Source: Gammaproteobacteria bacterium UBA3067 (GTDB lineage: Bacteria; Pseudomonadota; Gammaproteobacteria; Pseudomonadales; UBA3067). From it: a stretch of 42,737 nt of DNA. Of the stretch, positions 8,400-16,323 are shown in pieces (the first letter of the stretch is position 1; each line of letters opens with the position of its first letter). A program made the translations under genes and the position numbers. The notes beneath the pieces were generated by a model. That model was not told the DNA's origin and did no database searches. It saw only the letters and a list, made by a program, of their open reading frames with translations. The stretch is from the NCBI GenBank assembly GCA_002366835.1, contig DFBZ01000079.1, positions 1 through 42,737 on the forward strand. The letters are read 5' to 3'.

Positions 8400-10006
8400 A
8401 GCCCTTATGGCAAAAAGAAACCCTCAAACTAAGTACCCTCAGCCCGCTACACCTTGGCTGCGATGAAAGCTACTTTCCTACTGAATATGTCATTGCCGAT
8501 CAACAACTTTGCTTGCTTAGGCCCCGCGACATACAGCAGGCACTGAGTCCACAGCAGTGGCAAAAGTTTGGCAACCTGGCTTTGCAAGATAGCCCGACAG
8601 CACTACGAACAGAACTGGATAATGAAAAGAGCACACTCAAGCCTTTTGCCTACCGTACCATTAATCTTCATGAAGGCTTTATTCAATACCAGAACAACAG
8701 ACGTCAAAAAAAAGACAGTCAGCTAGAAATTCAGCGCACCAGTTACAACCCCCATACTGAACAGCCCTTTATTCCCGGCAGTGCCATCAAAGGGGCTATT
8801 CGTACCGCCATATTGGATAACCTGAATGCACAGCTAGAGCTATCACCTGCGCCTGTGCCAAATAAAAAGGGAATAAATACGGCTAACCAAAATTTACAAC
8901 ACCGCCTACTGGCCTACAAAGAGATTCCCGAAGACCCCTTGCGCTTATTAAAGATCAGCGACAGCGACTATGCCCCGGCTGAAGAATACAACCCGTGTAA
9001 TATTTACTTCGCAATAAATATAAAACGTAAACCCGCTAAAAAAGGTGTGCAGTCAAATGAAAGCGGACCAAGTAATATTCTTGAATGTTTAGATGCAGGC
9101 CTGCACCAACTTGGCCAAATACAATGGACATTAATGAACCCCGTCGTTCACCAAAACATTAATACGAAAATTCCAAAAATAAATACCCTTGATGAGCTTT
9201 GTACCTGTGTAAATAATTATTATTTGCCGCAGCTTAAAATCGAACTGGATGAACTCGAAGCATTAAAATGCAGTAATTCCCGCTGGCAACAAGATATAAC
9301 GTCATTACTGGAACAACTTGCCCCCGCACTAAAAGACGGGCACGTTATGCTGATGCGGCTAGGCCGTTATGGTGGTGCAGACAGTAAAACGGTAGAAGGC
9401 TGCCGTCATATTAAGATTTTAGGTAAAAAGGGTGATGGCGCTAACTATGAATCCTTGCCGCATACCCGCTGGTTAGCGGGCCGAAATGCTAAGCAGCACG
9501 AAAACCTGCTCCCATTTGGATGGGTTGTATTTGAGCGCCCCCAAAGACAGCCACTCGAAATAGGCGAGTTACTCAGAAATATCAACCCTCACAACAATGC
9601 AGAGCAAGCAAGCAAAGCACAAAAAATAGAAGTAGAGCGCCAACAAAAACGCGCCGAACTAATAGCCGAGCGGCAACAGAAACAACAGGCGGCACAAGCG
9701 CAAATACGGCGCGAAAAAGAACAAGTACAACAACGCGCAAATAACCTTTCACAACTCAGCGGTATCGGTAAAGATATTTTTTTACTCCGCGAAAAACTTG
9801 AAACAGATAAAAACCCTGGTGTAGGCGCAAGTGGTCAGTTATCTGCCGACCTAAGCCAATTAATCACGAAGGTCATTGGCGAAGGCAGTACAGAAGAAAG
9901 AAGTACACTGTATGAGCTGGCTACCAGAATTTATAGACACTTAGGTATAGATATGAAAAAAAATAAAAAAGTCAAAGCTCGGCTAAAGGAGCTATCGTCA
10001 TCATGA
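8396..10006 (+). CDS. csm5: Csm5, type III-A RAMP subunit with long C-terminal coiled-coil extension
   Basis: A 536-residue protein. The N-terminal LSTLSPLHLGCDESY and the PFIPGSAIKGAIRTAIL motif identify Csm5, which sits at the crRNA 3' end and helps recruit maturation nucleases. MRLGRYGGADSKTVEG near residue 325 is the usual glycine-rich loop. From about residue 398 the protein continues past the ordinary RAMP core with a strongly charged, Gln/Arg/Glu-rich coiled coil (about 405-450) and a small helical, Lys-rich tail to 536. The family is more often about 350-420 residues, so this tail is unusual. It is translationally coupled to csm4 and cas6 by 4-bp overlaps. Confidence 0.94.
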   Translation: MKPLWQKETLKLSTLSPLHLGCDESYFPTEYVIADQQLCLLRPRDIQQALSPQQWQKFGNLALQDSPTALRTELDNEKSTLKPFAYRTINLHEGFIQYQNNRRQKKDSQLEIQRTSYNPHTEQPFIPGSAIKGAIRTAILDNLNAQLELSPAPVPNKKGINTANQNLQHRLLAYKEIPEDPLRLLKISDSDYAPAEEYNPCNIYFAINIKRKPAKKGVQSNESGPSNILECLDAGLHQLGQIQWTLMNPVVHQNINTKIPKINTLDELCTCVNNYYLPQLKIELDELEALKCSNSRWQQDITSLLEQLAPALKDGHVMLMRLGRYGGADSKTVEGCRHIKILGKKGDGANYESLPHTRWLAGRNAKQHENLLPFGWVVFERPQRQPLEIGELLRNINPHNNAEQASKAQKIEVERQQKRAELIAERQQKQQAAQAQIRREKEQVQQRANNLSQLSGIGKDIFLLREKLETDKNPGVGASGQLSADLSQLITKVIGEGSTEERSTLYELATRIYRHLGIDMKKNKKVKARLKELSSS

Positions 10007-11001
10007 CCCTTGCCGACACATTAAAAGAAGCACCGGCAGAGCAGAGTGAACGCAGCGATACCGAAAACTACCTCATAGCCCGCTACCATTTTTCCGCTAC
10101 AATGCAAGTCGCCCACCGCTTACCATTTTATAGCGGTTCGGCATTACGGGGTATATTTGGCCACGCATTGCGGCGGGTGGCCTGCATGACTGCAATGAAA
10201 CATTGCAATGAGTGCCCGCTAAAAGAAACCTGCCCCTACACCGAAGTATTTGAACCCGCAGCAAAGGCTAATACGGCCATAAAAGGTTATACCCAACGGC
10301 CAGCACTTTATATTATTGAACCCCCCGCACCCGGTGAAAAATATTTACAAGCAGGCGACAACCTTGAATTCAGCATGGTATTAATTGGCCCGGCAATGAA
10401 GCAACTACCACTCATTGTGCTGGCCTGGCAGCAAGCACTACAACGAGGCCTTGGAAAAGGTCGCCATGCCGCAACACTGCGAAGCGTTGCCGTAGAGCGT
10501 GACGTAGACAATGAAAAAATACCCCAAATTATTTGGCGAAGTGAAACCCCTTGCATAATTGAACACCCGCAACAGTTACAAATAATGAAACACACTATGC
10601 AAGCGCTTACTTTAAACATACACACCCCGATGCGCTTGCAGCGTCAAAGTAAACCCATCGGCCCCGATAAAATAAACCCACTGGATTTACTTGGCCCCCT
10701 GTTGCGCCGTGTAGAATTGGTGCGCCACGTAACCCAGCTTGCGCCACTTTATACCGACATGAGGGCCCACATGGACAATGCGCGCCATATTAAAAGTCAC
10801 GCCACATTACGTTGGACGGACTGGGAGCGATACTCCAATCGCCAACAGCAAAAAATGGCTCTTGGGGGCATAACCGGGCAGTGGGCGTTACAAGGTAATT
10901 TGCAACCTTATCAGCATGCCTTACAATTGGGGCAGTGGCTGCATATTGGAAAAAATACGACATTTGGCATGGGAGCCTATACTATTAGCGCGACAAGTTA
11001 A
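10003..11001 (+). CDS. cas6: Cas6-type pre-crRNA processing RAMP endonuclease
   Basis: A 332-residue protein of the Cas6 family often found with III-A loci. It has FYSGSALRGIFGHALRR near residue 45, a cysteine cluster C-x2-C-x5-C (HCNECPLKETCPY) near residues 65-80, a central GLGKGRHAA loop, and the C-terminal glycine-rich loop IGKNTTFGMGAYTI. It cleaves the array transcript within each repeat to give the 8-nt 5' handle, predicted here as AUUGAGAC. The start overlaps csm5 by 4 bp. The gene ends 116 bp before the first repeat. Confidence 0.92.
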   Translation: MTLADTLKEAPAEQSERSDTENYLIARYHFSATMQVAHRLPFYSGSALRGIFGHALRRVACMTAMKHCNECPLKETCPYTEVFEPAAKANTAIKGYTQRPALYIIEPPAPGEKYLQAGDNLEFSMVLIGPAMKQLPLIVLAWQQALQRGLGKGRHAATLRSVAVERDVDNEKIPQIIWRSETPCIIEHPQQLQIMKHTMQALTLNIHTPMRLQRQSKPIGPDKINPLDLLGPLLRRVELVRHVTQLAPLYTDMRAHMDNARHIKSHATLRWTDWERYSNRQQQKMALGGITGQWALQGNLQPYQHALQLGQWLHIGKNTTFGMGAYTISATS

Positions 11002-11117
11002 AAACGGAAGAAATGCGCATGGCATGTTTAAATGATCAGCACCAGCAAATCGATATCGCCTTTATTGTGAAGGGGTGCTATAAGATATTGAATATAAAAT
11101 GTAAAATCGCTGCCGCA
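11002..11117 (+). promoter_or_regulatory. CRISPR leader (cas6-proximal side)
   Basis: This 116-bp AT-rich stretch lies between the cas6 stop and the first perfect repeat. It is assigned as leader because the repeats at this end are perfect, those at the cas1 end decay, and the repeat read on this strand ends in ATTGAGAC, a typical crRNA 5' handle. AT-rich TATAAG and TATAAA boxes are present around 11079-11098, but no consensus -35 is clear. Confidence 0.65.
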
Positions 11118-11641
11118 CTCTAAATCACGCCCTGTAATTGAAGGGATTGAGACCCGTTTAGATAATGAGAAACATTCCCTGTCTCAGCTCTAAATCACGC
11201 CCTGTAATTGAAGGGATTGAGACTTTCGAGCGCGTTATCCATGGACATTCTTTTCACTCTAAATCACGCCCTGTAATTGAAGGGATTGAGACTGGTTCTT
11301 ATGTCTAATACCGTTTTCCAATTTACCTCTAAATCACGCCCTGTAATTGAAGGGATTGAGACCTGGTAAAGTAATGAGCAATTGAAAATGCTTTTCTCTA
11401 AATCACGCCCTGTAATTGAAGGGATTGAGACGCGTATTGATTACTGTATCCCCGGTCATAATCAACTCTAAATCACGCCCTGTAATTGAAGGGATTGAGA
11501 CTGCTTATTCCATAGCGCTACTGCAAGATCTTCACCTCTAAATCACGCTCTGTAATTGAAGGGATTGAAGCTCTATGACAGCGGGTTTATCACCATCACG
11601 ATGTACTCTAAAATATGCCCTGCAATGGAAGGGTGTTGATA
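11118..11641 (+). CRISPR. CRISPR array, 7 repeats plus 1 decayed repeat, 7 spacers
   Basis: A 36-bp repeat beginning CTCTAAATCACGCCC and ending GGGATTGAGAC starts at 11118, 11188, 11257, 11327, 11396, 11466 and 11536. Spacers are 33 or 34 bp (11154, 11224, 11293, 11363, 11432, 11502 and 11572 onward). The seventh repeat has a C-to-T change and a scrambled 3' end (GAAGC for GAGAC). A strongly decayed eighth copy lies at 11606-11641, keeping CTCTAAA, GCCCTG and GAAGGG in register. Decay at the right end places the leader on the left and transcription on this strand, in line with cas6 and the csm genes. Spacers show no evident match elsewhere in the window by eye. Confidence 0.97.
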
Positions 11642-11678
11642 GTGAAAATAGTGTGCAGGTCTCGCCGTCTAAAAATTC

Positions 11679-11692
11679 TGACAACATTGTCA
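11679..11692. promoter_or_regulatory. Candidate operator upstream of cas1-cas2 (site 2)
   Basis: TGACAACATTGTCA has perfect 6-bp arms and extends to CTGACAA/TTGTCAG. It shares the left flank AATTCTG and the core ACAACATTGTCAG with site 1 before the csm operon. It lies about 130 bp upstream of the cas1 ATG, in the gene-free stretch 11642-11822. Operator function is an inference. Confidence 0.5.
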
Positions 11693-11822
11693 GGCCAGCC
11701 TTTTTATATTTTGTATGTTCCAATAATCCCATAGCGTTCCGTCAGAGTCTAAATACATGTTGCGCCTCGCCGTTAATATATATTTTTGTCTGGTGATATA
11801 AAGAGATACGTGGGGTTATAAA

Positions 11823-12776
11823 ATGAAAACATTATTTATTGAAGAACGTGGCAGCGCAATAAACTATGAGAGATCGGTATTGCTTATTTATAAGCAGGGA
11901 GTCCGTGTAGCATCCGTGCCACTCAAAAGCCTTGAGAGAGTGGTGTTGTCGCCGAGTGTTACCATTGAGGCCGGTGTGATGGGTGTGTTGATGCTACATA
12001 GAATCGATCTATTGGTATTTAATTCCCGTTTTCCTGAACGCTGCGCAATGCTGCTAGGGCGTGAGCCGCGCTCCGCTCATAGACGGGTAGCCCAGTATGA
12101 AATGCATAGTGATGCTGAATTAAGAGCAAGCTATGCGCATCGGCTTATTTATTTAAAGTTGCAGGGGCAGCGACGCTTAGCAAGACGCATAGCAAAAGCA
12201 CGCCCTGATTTACGCTACGAGGCGCACCAGCTTGAGCGTCACTTAAGTAAATCGTGTAATAGCTTAATTCAGCAAAAAAGTACTATAAGCCTACCATCTT
12301 TGCGTGGTGTGGAAGGCGCTGCAGCAGCGGCATATTTTCACCTATATACCCGTGTGTTTGCAAAACACCTGGGTTTTATTAAAAGAATAAAGCGCCCACC
12401 AACTGATCCCGTTAACGTAGTTTTATCTCTGACTTATACGATGACGTATCACGAAACAATCAGTGCCCTTAAAGGGGCGGGATTAGACCCCTGTTTAGGA
12501 TTTTTACATGAAGTTTGCGCCGGGCGAGAGAGTTTGGCGGGTGACATCATGGAGCCTGTGCGCCCGATGATTGATGAATGGGTTTGGACACTTTTTCGTG
12601 CCCAGACTCTGCGGGTAGAAGATTTTAAGATAACAAGTAGTGCATGCAAGCTACAGCCTGAAGGCAAAAAGCGCTTTTACAATGCCTGGTTGAAAAAGTC
12701 CAAAGGGCTAAGAAAGCTACTAAGGCGGGCGGCTCTATTGTCTGCGAATGAGGTTGAGGAGTATTTACATGTCTAG
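11823..12776 (+). CDS. cas1: Cas1 integrase
   Basis: A 317-residue spacer-acquisition integrase. The metal-binding residues are visible: Glu164 in GVEGAAAAAYF, His229 in LGFLHEV, and Asp241/Glu244 in GDIMEPVRP. The N-terminal beta domain and the helical C-terminal domain have the usual length, and nothing essential is missing. It works with Cas2 to insert spacers at the leader-repeat junction. It overlaps cas2 by 8 bp. Its own upstream region (gap to the array, candidate operator) suggests a promoter separate from the csm operon. Confidence 0.97.
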   Translation: MKTLFIEERGSAINYERSVLLIYKQGVRVASVPLKSLERVVLSPSVTIEAGVMGVLMLHRIDLLVFNSRFPERCAMLLGREPRSAHRRVAQYEMHSDAELRASYAHRLIYLKLQGQRRLARRIAKARPDLRYEAHQLERHLSKSCNSLIQQKSTISLPSLRGVEGAAAAAYFHLYTRVFAKHLGFIKRIKRPPTDPVNVVLSLTYTMTYHETISALKGAGLDPCLGFLHEVCAGRESLAGDIMEPVRPMIDEWVWTLFRAQTLRVEDFKITSSACKLQPEGKKRFYNAWLKKSKGLRKLLRRAALLSANEVEEYLHV

Positions 12777-13044
12777 CCCTGCGAATTATCTGATTTGTTA
12801 CGATATTTCAAACCCACGGCGCTTGAGGAGGGTGCATCATTTGGTGCGTGATGTTGGCTTTCCTTTGCAATATTCCTTATTCGAAGCAGCTTTAAAGAAA
12901 GACGAATTGGCTAATATGGTTGCTCGCTTAAACAAAGAAATCAAAGATAAAGAAGATAGAATCCATATATTTTCTTTATCAAAAAAGATAAAGCCGCTTT
13001 GTTTGGGTAGTGCACAATATTTTGAGCAGGCTTTTTATTTTTAG
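12769..13044 (+). CDS. cas2: Cas2
   Basis: A 91-residue ferredoxin-like protein. NYLICYDISNPRRLRR holds the conserved Asp of the first beta strand, and QYSLFEA is the conserved central motif. It bridges two Cas1 dimers in the acquisition complex. ATG 12769 is chosen over the in-frame ATG at 12748 because GAGGAG lies 8 bp before it and family members start just before the YLICYDIS strand. It overlaps the cas1 stop. Confidence 0.95.
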   Translation: MSSPANYLICYDISNPRRLRRVHHLVRDVGFPLQYSLFEAALKKDELANMVARLNKEIKDKEDRIHIFSLSKKIKPLCLGSAQYFEQAFYF

Positions 13045-13059
13045 GTAGGAAATAAAATC

Positions 13060-13410
13060 ATGACACCACTTGATGAAATGACCTCTAGCAAGGTCTACTT
13101 GTTGAATTCCCCTGTATTAACCGGGTATGGCTGTTATGAGTTTAACGGCCCGCTGTCGGTTTCTTCAGCCAGGCATGAACTCGCAGGTGGGTTTTTTTCA
13201 GCTGTTGGCCATGAAACAACAGCGCTATTTTTGAGTATGCTTTTAAACCAATACTGCCCGCATCAGCGTCAGGCTATTACCATGGTGCCTGGTGATAGGG
13301 CTGTGGTTTTTACAATAAAGCAGCGACTTGCAGAAGGTTCGCATTTAGATATGAGTGAAATCTCAAACCTTAAATACTCGCTAGACTTGCTGATTTGCCA
13401 TGCTGTGTAA
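13060..13410 (+). CDS. crn2: DUF1874 / Crn2 (AcrIII-1-like) ring nuclease
   Basis: A 116-residue protein of the STIV B116/DUF1874 family. VYLLNSPV, YEFNGPLSV, GGFFSAVGHETTA and PGDRAVVF are all diagnostic. His51 matches the catalytic His47 of the viral AcrIII-1, and Arg89 and Glu92 match its Arg85 and Glu88 with the same 4-residue offset. The family degrades cyclic tetra-adenylate, turning off type III signalling. Here it is host-encoded, 15 bp after cas2 and co-directional, with AGGAA before the ATG. Its presence argues that cA4 is the messenger of this locus. Confidence 0.93.
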   Translation: MTPLDEMTSSKVYLLNSPVLTGYGCYEFNGPLSVSSARHELAGGFFSAVGHETTALFLSMLLNQYCPHQRQAITMVPGDRAVVFTIKQRLAEGSHLDMSEISNLKYSLDLLICHAV

Positions 13411-13469
13411 TGGCGATTATAGCGATGTATGGGGGAATGCAAAGTGATATTCCGCAACCAAAAGCATTA

Positions 13470-13483
13470 TCACAAGGTTGTCA
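13470..13483. promoter_or_regulatory. Candidate operator upstream of the ancillary block (site 3)
   Basis: TCACAAGGTTGTCA has the same T-S-ACAA-N2-TTGTCA pattern as sites 1 and 2. It lies in the 287-bp gene-free stretch 13411-13697, about 215 bp before the next gene. A short ORF over 13395-13580 is not convincing. The center differs from sites 1 and 2 (GG for CA), so this site is the weakest of the three. Confidence 0.3.
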
Positions 13484-13697
13484 TAGAACCTTTGTTGTGG
13501 GTGAGTGTGTTCCAATAACCCTATCGAGCTTGAAAGTTAAATCTGCCAAAAAAAGACAGGCGGTGATTTCAGCAAGATAGAGAATGTATAAAGTGATAGT
13601 TTCTCTGGCAGGTGAACCATCTACCTTGAATGGTTTTTTAGTAAAGGATAGATGATATTTTCGCACCATTTAAATTGAATAGACTAAGGCATTAAAA

Positions 13698-14078
13698 ATG
13701 AAAAAAATCATATTGACTATAGCGCTTATGGCTCCTCTTTACGCTGTTGCGGGTATTTGTAATTACACACCAAGTAAACAATTAGGGGCAGGTGCCACGA
13801 GTGCCGTTGGCGTAGGTGCTGGTGCTACAGCGGCAACGGGCATCGGCATGAAGACGGCGGGGCTTTATGCTATCACGCACTCAACATCGGGGGCTGTAAT
13901 GTTAGGTTCCACGGCGGCAGGTGCATCGGCTGCTGGCACAACGGGAATCATAGCTGGTTCAGCAGGTATTATTGGTTCTGTTGGTGCGGCGCTTATGTCT
14001 CCCTTTGTGATCATTCCAACGGCTATTGTTGCCGGGGCGGTAGTGGTGTACGAAGGCAGTTGTTATTTCTCTGAATAG
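13698..14078 (+). CDS. Small exported Gly/Ala-rich hydrophobic protein, unrecognised
   Basis: A 126-residue protein I do not recognise. Residues 1-19 form a signal peptide (Lys-Lys, hydrophobic core, AVAG near the cleavage site). The mature part is extremely rich in Gly, Ala, Ser and Thr with glycine-zipper-like spacing (GAGATSAVGVGAGATAATG), then a hydrophobic stretch over about 83-118. Two cysteines remain after cleavage (Cys21 and Cys122), close to each end. Such a composition suits a membrane-inserting or pore-forming polypeptide, but that is inference. It sits between the ring nuclease and the Card1-type nuclease on the same strand, so a role as an ancillary type III effector is possible; a bacteriocin-like or unrelated cargo protein is the alternative. 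Confidence 0.7.
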   Translation: MKKIILTIALMAPLYAVAGICNYTPSKQLGAGATSAVGVGAGATAATGIGMKTAGLYAITHSTSGAVMLGSTAAGASAAGTTGIIAGSAGIIGSVGAALMSPFVIIPTAIVAGAVVVYEGSCYFSE

Positions 14079-14216
14079 GGATTACTCGCGGCTAAGGGCA
14101 AAGCATGGTCTTTATTGAATGAAATGGTCTGCCGTGCCACTTGCTGAAACCTAGACCTTTATTTGGCTGTTTTATTTATTAATTTATTTTTACCGTATCG
14201 GTAATCGGAGAATAAA

Positions 14217-14606
14217 ATGAAAGTAATAAAGACTAGCAGCCATCAGTGGTTAAGGGAATTGGCATTGGCTTACAAGAATAATACGCGTGTGCTGTTTGAA
14301 GATGACGCAGGCCTTGGAGTAGACCTATCAGAACACACCCTTTTTGATATGGGCAAGAAGGCTAAGTTGAGTATGCGAGAATTCGCTGGCGTGTGTGTTT
14401 CTGTGGGTATCTCTCTTGCAGGGGTATCCATTATTATTTTAGCCTACCTGGATCCAGAGCCGACGACTAAACTAAGTCTGTTGGTAGTGAGTGGGATAAC
14501 CCTTTCCCTAACAGGAGGGTTTTCTGCTATCTATACTTTAACTGAGTTGCGCCCGCCCAGCATAAAAATCACCCCTAACGGTGTCGAGATTGACTGGCAG
14601 AAATAA
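14217..14606 (+). CDS. Small two-TM membrane protein, unrecognised
   Basis: A 129-residue protein. The first 55 residues are soluble and charged (LFEDDAGLGVDL near 27-37), followed by two membrane helices at about 56-78 and 85-108 and a short tail (SIKITPNGVEIDW). CGGAG precedes the ATG. It is 138 bp after the Gly/Ala-rich protein gene and 54 bp before the Card1-type gene, all on one strand. It lacks the long soluble C-terminal domain expected of the cA4-binding membrane protein Csx23, so it is not an obvious member. It could be an effector, an immunity or anchoring partner of the preceding exported protein, or unrelated cargo. Confidence 0.72.
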   Translation: MKVIKTSSHQWLRELALAYKNNTRVLFEDDAGLGVDLSEHTLFDMGKKAKLSMREFAGVCVSVGISLAGVSIIILAYLDPEPTTKLSLLVVSGITLSLTGGFSAIYTLTELRPPSIKITPNGVEIDWQK

Positions 14607-14660
14607 AAAAGCGGTTACTGTTATAACTGCTTAAAGCTTATATATTATGAGATAAATGTG

Positions 14661-15920
14661 ATGAAAACAGTACAGGTCGCGATTGTCACGGGACAAGCTT
14701 TGGCTATTTTAATCCCAGTTCTGCAGTACCGGCCCGCTAATGTGGTTCTGTTGCTCAGCGAGGTTATGAAAAATAAGGGAGAAGGGGAGCATCTTCGCCA
14801 GCTTTTAATCAAGCACTGTAACCTTAAGGAGAGTGACGTCAGAGTTGTAGAGGGGCTTCCCGATCATAATTATGATTCGATCGTAGATTACATTATGAAT
14901 TTGAGTGATGATTTAAACGATGAATTTGAGCCAAAAAATATCACTTACAATATAACTGGCGGTAATAAGCTTATGGCGGCAGCAGTGCTTGAGGTGATAG
15001 AGGGCGAGCCTTGTAGGGCTATTTATAACGATACTGCAAATAACCAGATTGAATTTATTCGACCCGGTTCCGATCGTAAAGTTGAGCCGATGAAAACACT
15101 GCTTACCATTGAATCATCACTAGCGGCTACCCATAAAACCTTGCGTAAACATGCCTTAGATGACTGGGAGCAGGCGGCACTGTCACGTAAAGCGCTCACG
15201 TTTTGGCTGGCGAATAACGTAAGGCCAAAGTCACTAGAAGAAGGCAAAGACTCCCCCCTTCAGCACTTTCTTGGAGTTATTAATAGAGAAGCAAGAGCGC
15301 CCCTAGACGAGATTAATAATAAGAGAAACGTTAAGCCCTCAGGGCTAACCGTTAAGCTGAACCAAGCGCCTCGCGGGGGCTGGTTTTATGATTTTAAAAG
15401 ACTCAGTGGTGATAAGCTCATCAACTGGTCTGACGAGAAACCAGACTATGTATGCTTTCAGGATGAATCAAGTCTGCGCTACTTTGGCGGAGGCGGATGG
15501 ATGGAGGAATACGCCTGGTTGGTTGGCAAAGAAGCGGGCTGTGATGAGGTGCTGGCCAATGTTGAAGTAACGGATGATATAAAGAAAAGCGCTAATGTGC
15601 GCAATGAGCTGGATGTTATTTTACGCAAGGGCAATCGCATTGTGATTGTTGAGTGCAAGACGGGAAAGATGGGCTCTGATGCGAACAAAGATCAGAATAT
15701 GATCTACAAATTAGACAGTATTGGAAAGCAAATAGGACTTTTCACGGAAAAAGTACTGCTTTCCTCTCGCAGGCTTGATCGTGATGCGGGAAAATTCAAG
15801 GTGCATAATAGCGAGCGAGCTAAAAGCCATGAGATTATAGCGTTTGATGCCGATAAGCTGCCTGAATTTGAAAATTGGGTAAAGCTTTGGGTTGAAGGAA
15901 AACTTTATCCTGTAAGTTAA
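14661..15920 (+). CDS. can2: Card1/Can2-like CARF-PD-(D/E)XK nuclease
   Basis: A 419-residue protein of the DUF1887 type. The N-terminal CARF domain has the ligand loop YNITGGNKLMAAA near residues 94-106. The C-terminal restriction-like domain has GGWMEEYAWLVGK and the catalytic set Glu316, Asp318, Glu331 and Lys333 (NELDVIL then VECKTGK). Card1/Can2 proteins are cA4-activated nucleases that nick DNA and/or cut RNA, causing dormancy during phage infection. This is the most likely effector of the type III-A system here. A GTG at 14658 directly precedes the chosen ATG. Its frame and motifs are intact. Confidence 0.92.
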   Translation: MKTVQVAIVTGQALAILIPVLQYRPANVVLLLSEVMKNKGEGEHLRQLLIKHCNLKESDVRVVEGLPDHNYDSIVDYIMNLSDDLNDEFEPKNITYNITGGNKLMAAAVLEVIEGEPCRAIYNDTANNQIEFIRPGSDRKVEPMKTLLTIESSLAATHKTLRKHALDDWEQAALSRKALTFWLANNVRPKSLEEGKDSPLQHFLGVINREARAPLDEINNKRNVKPSGLTVKLNQAPRGGWFYDFKRLSGDKLINWSDEKPDYVCFQDESSLRYFGGGGWMEEYAWLVGKEAGCDEVLANVEVTDDIKKSANVRNELDVILRKGNRIVIVECKTGKMGSDANKDQNMIYKLDSIGKQIGLFTEKVLLSSRRLDRDAGKFKVHNSERAKSHEIIAFDADKLPEFENWVKLWVEGKLYPVS

Positions 15921-16323
15921 CCGGCGCCAAATATATCGCGCTTTTGCACCGAGCAAGCCAGATACCTTTCTAGTATATATTGCCCCTAATACTAAGCTGC
16001 AATAACTACTATGGGACGCTCCTGTTGCAGACTAATTAAAGCTCAATTGCTGGCTAGATGCCTAATGAGTTCTGCAGGTATTTTCGCTTTATACATTCAA
16101 ACGTTAGGGGGGCTGATTTGATGGGGTAGCCCCAAACTTTTAACGGGGAATAGTAAAAACGGTAAATAGGGGCAGGGTATACGCCTTATTATTTGTTGTT
16201 AGGTGTCTCTATATGTTCTGGCAAACAAAATCTGGTCACAAGTTAAGAGGTGATTTTATATATTGCCTCTGTTGCAGCGGGTGTCGGTCCACCATGAGTA
16301 CCTTAGTCAGAAAGGGGGGTATC
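15921..16323. other. 403-bp gene-free stretch
   Basis: Between the Card1-type gene and the convergent integrase. Only a weak hairpin (GGGGCT 16109-16114 with AGCCCC 16128-16133) without a good T-run is visible. No gene, tRNA or clear promoter was seen. Confidence 0.6.

Noticed and set aside
11667..11760. Further decayed CRISPR repeats at TCTAAAAATTC (11668) and TCTAAATACATG (11748)
   Set aside because: Spacing is 61 and 80 bp rather than about 70, and similarity ends after about 7 bases.
13395..13580. 61-codon frame overlapping the end of the ring nuclease gene
   Set aside because: No ribosome site, no family resemblance, and it covers the candidate operator.
14676..14690. TTGTCACGGGACAA near the start of the Card1-type gene
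   Set aside because: It is an everted arrangement inside coding sequence, not the TSACAA-N2-TTGTCA order of the other sites.
16109..16140. Hairpin GGGGCT/AGCCCC as a terminator of the ancillary block
   Set aside because: Six-base stem with a long loop and no proper T-run.
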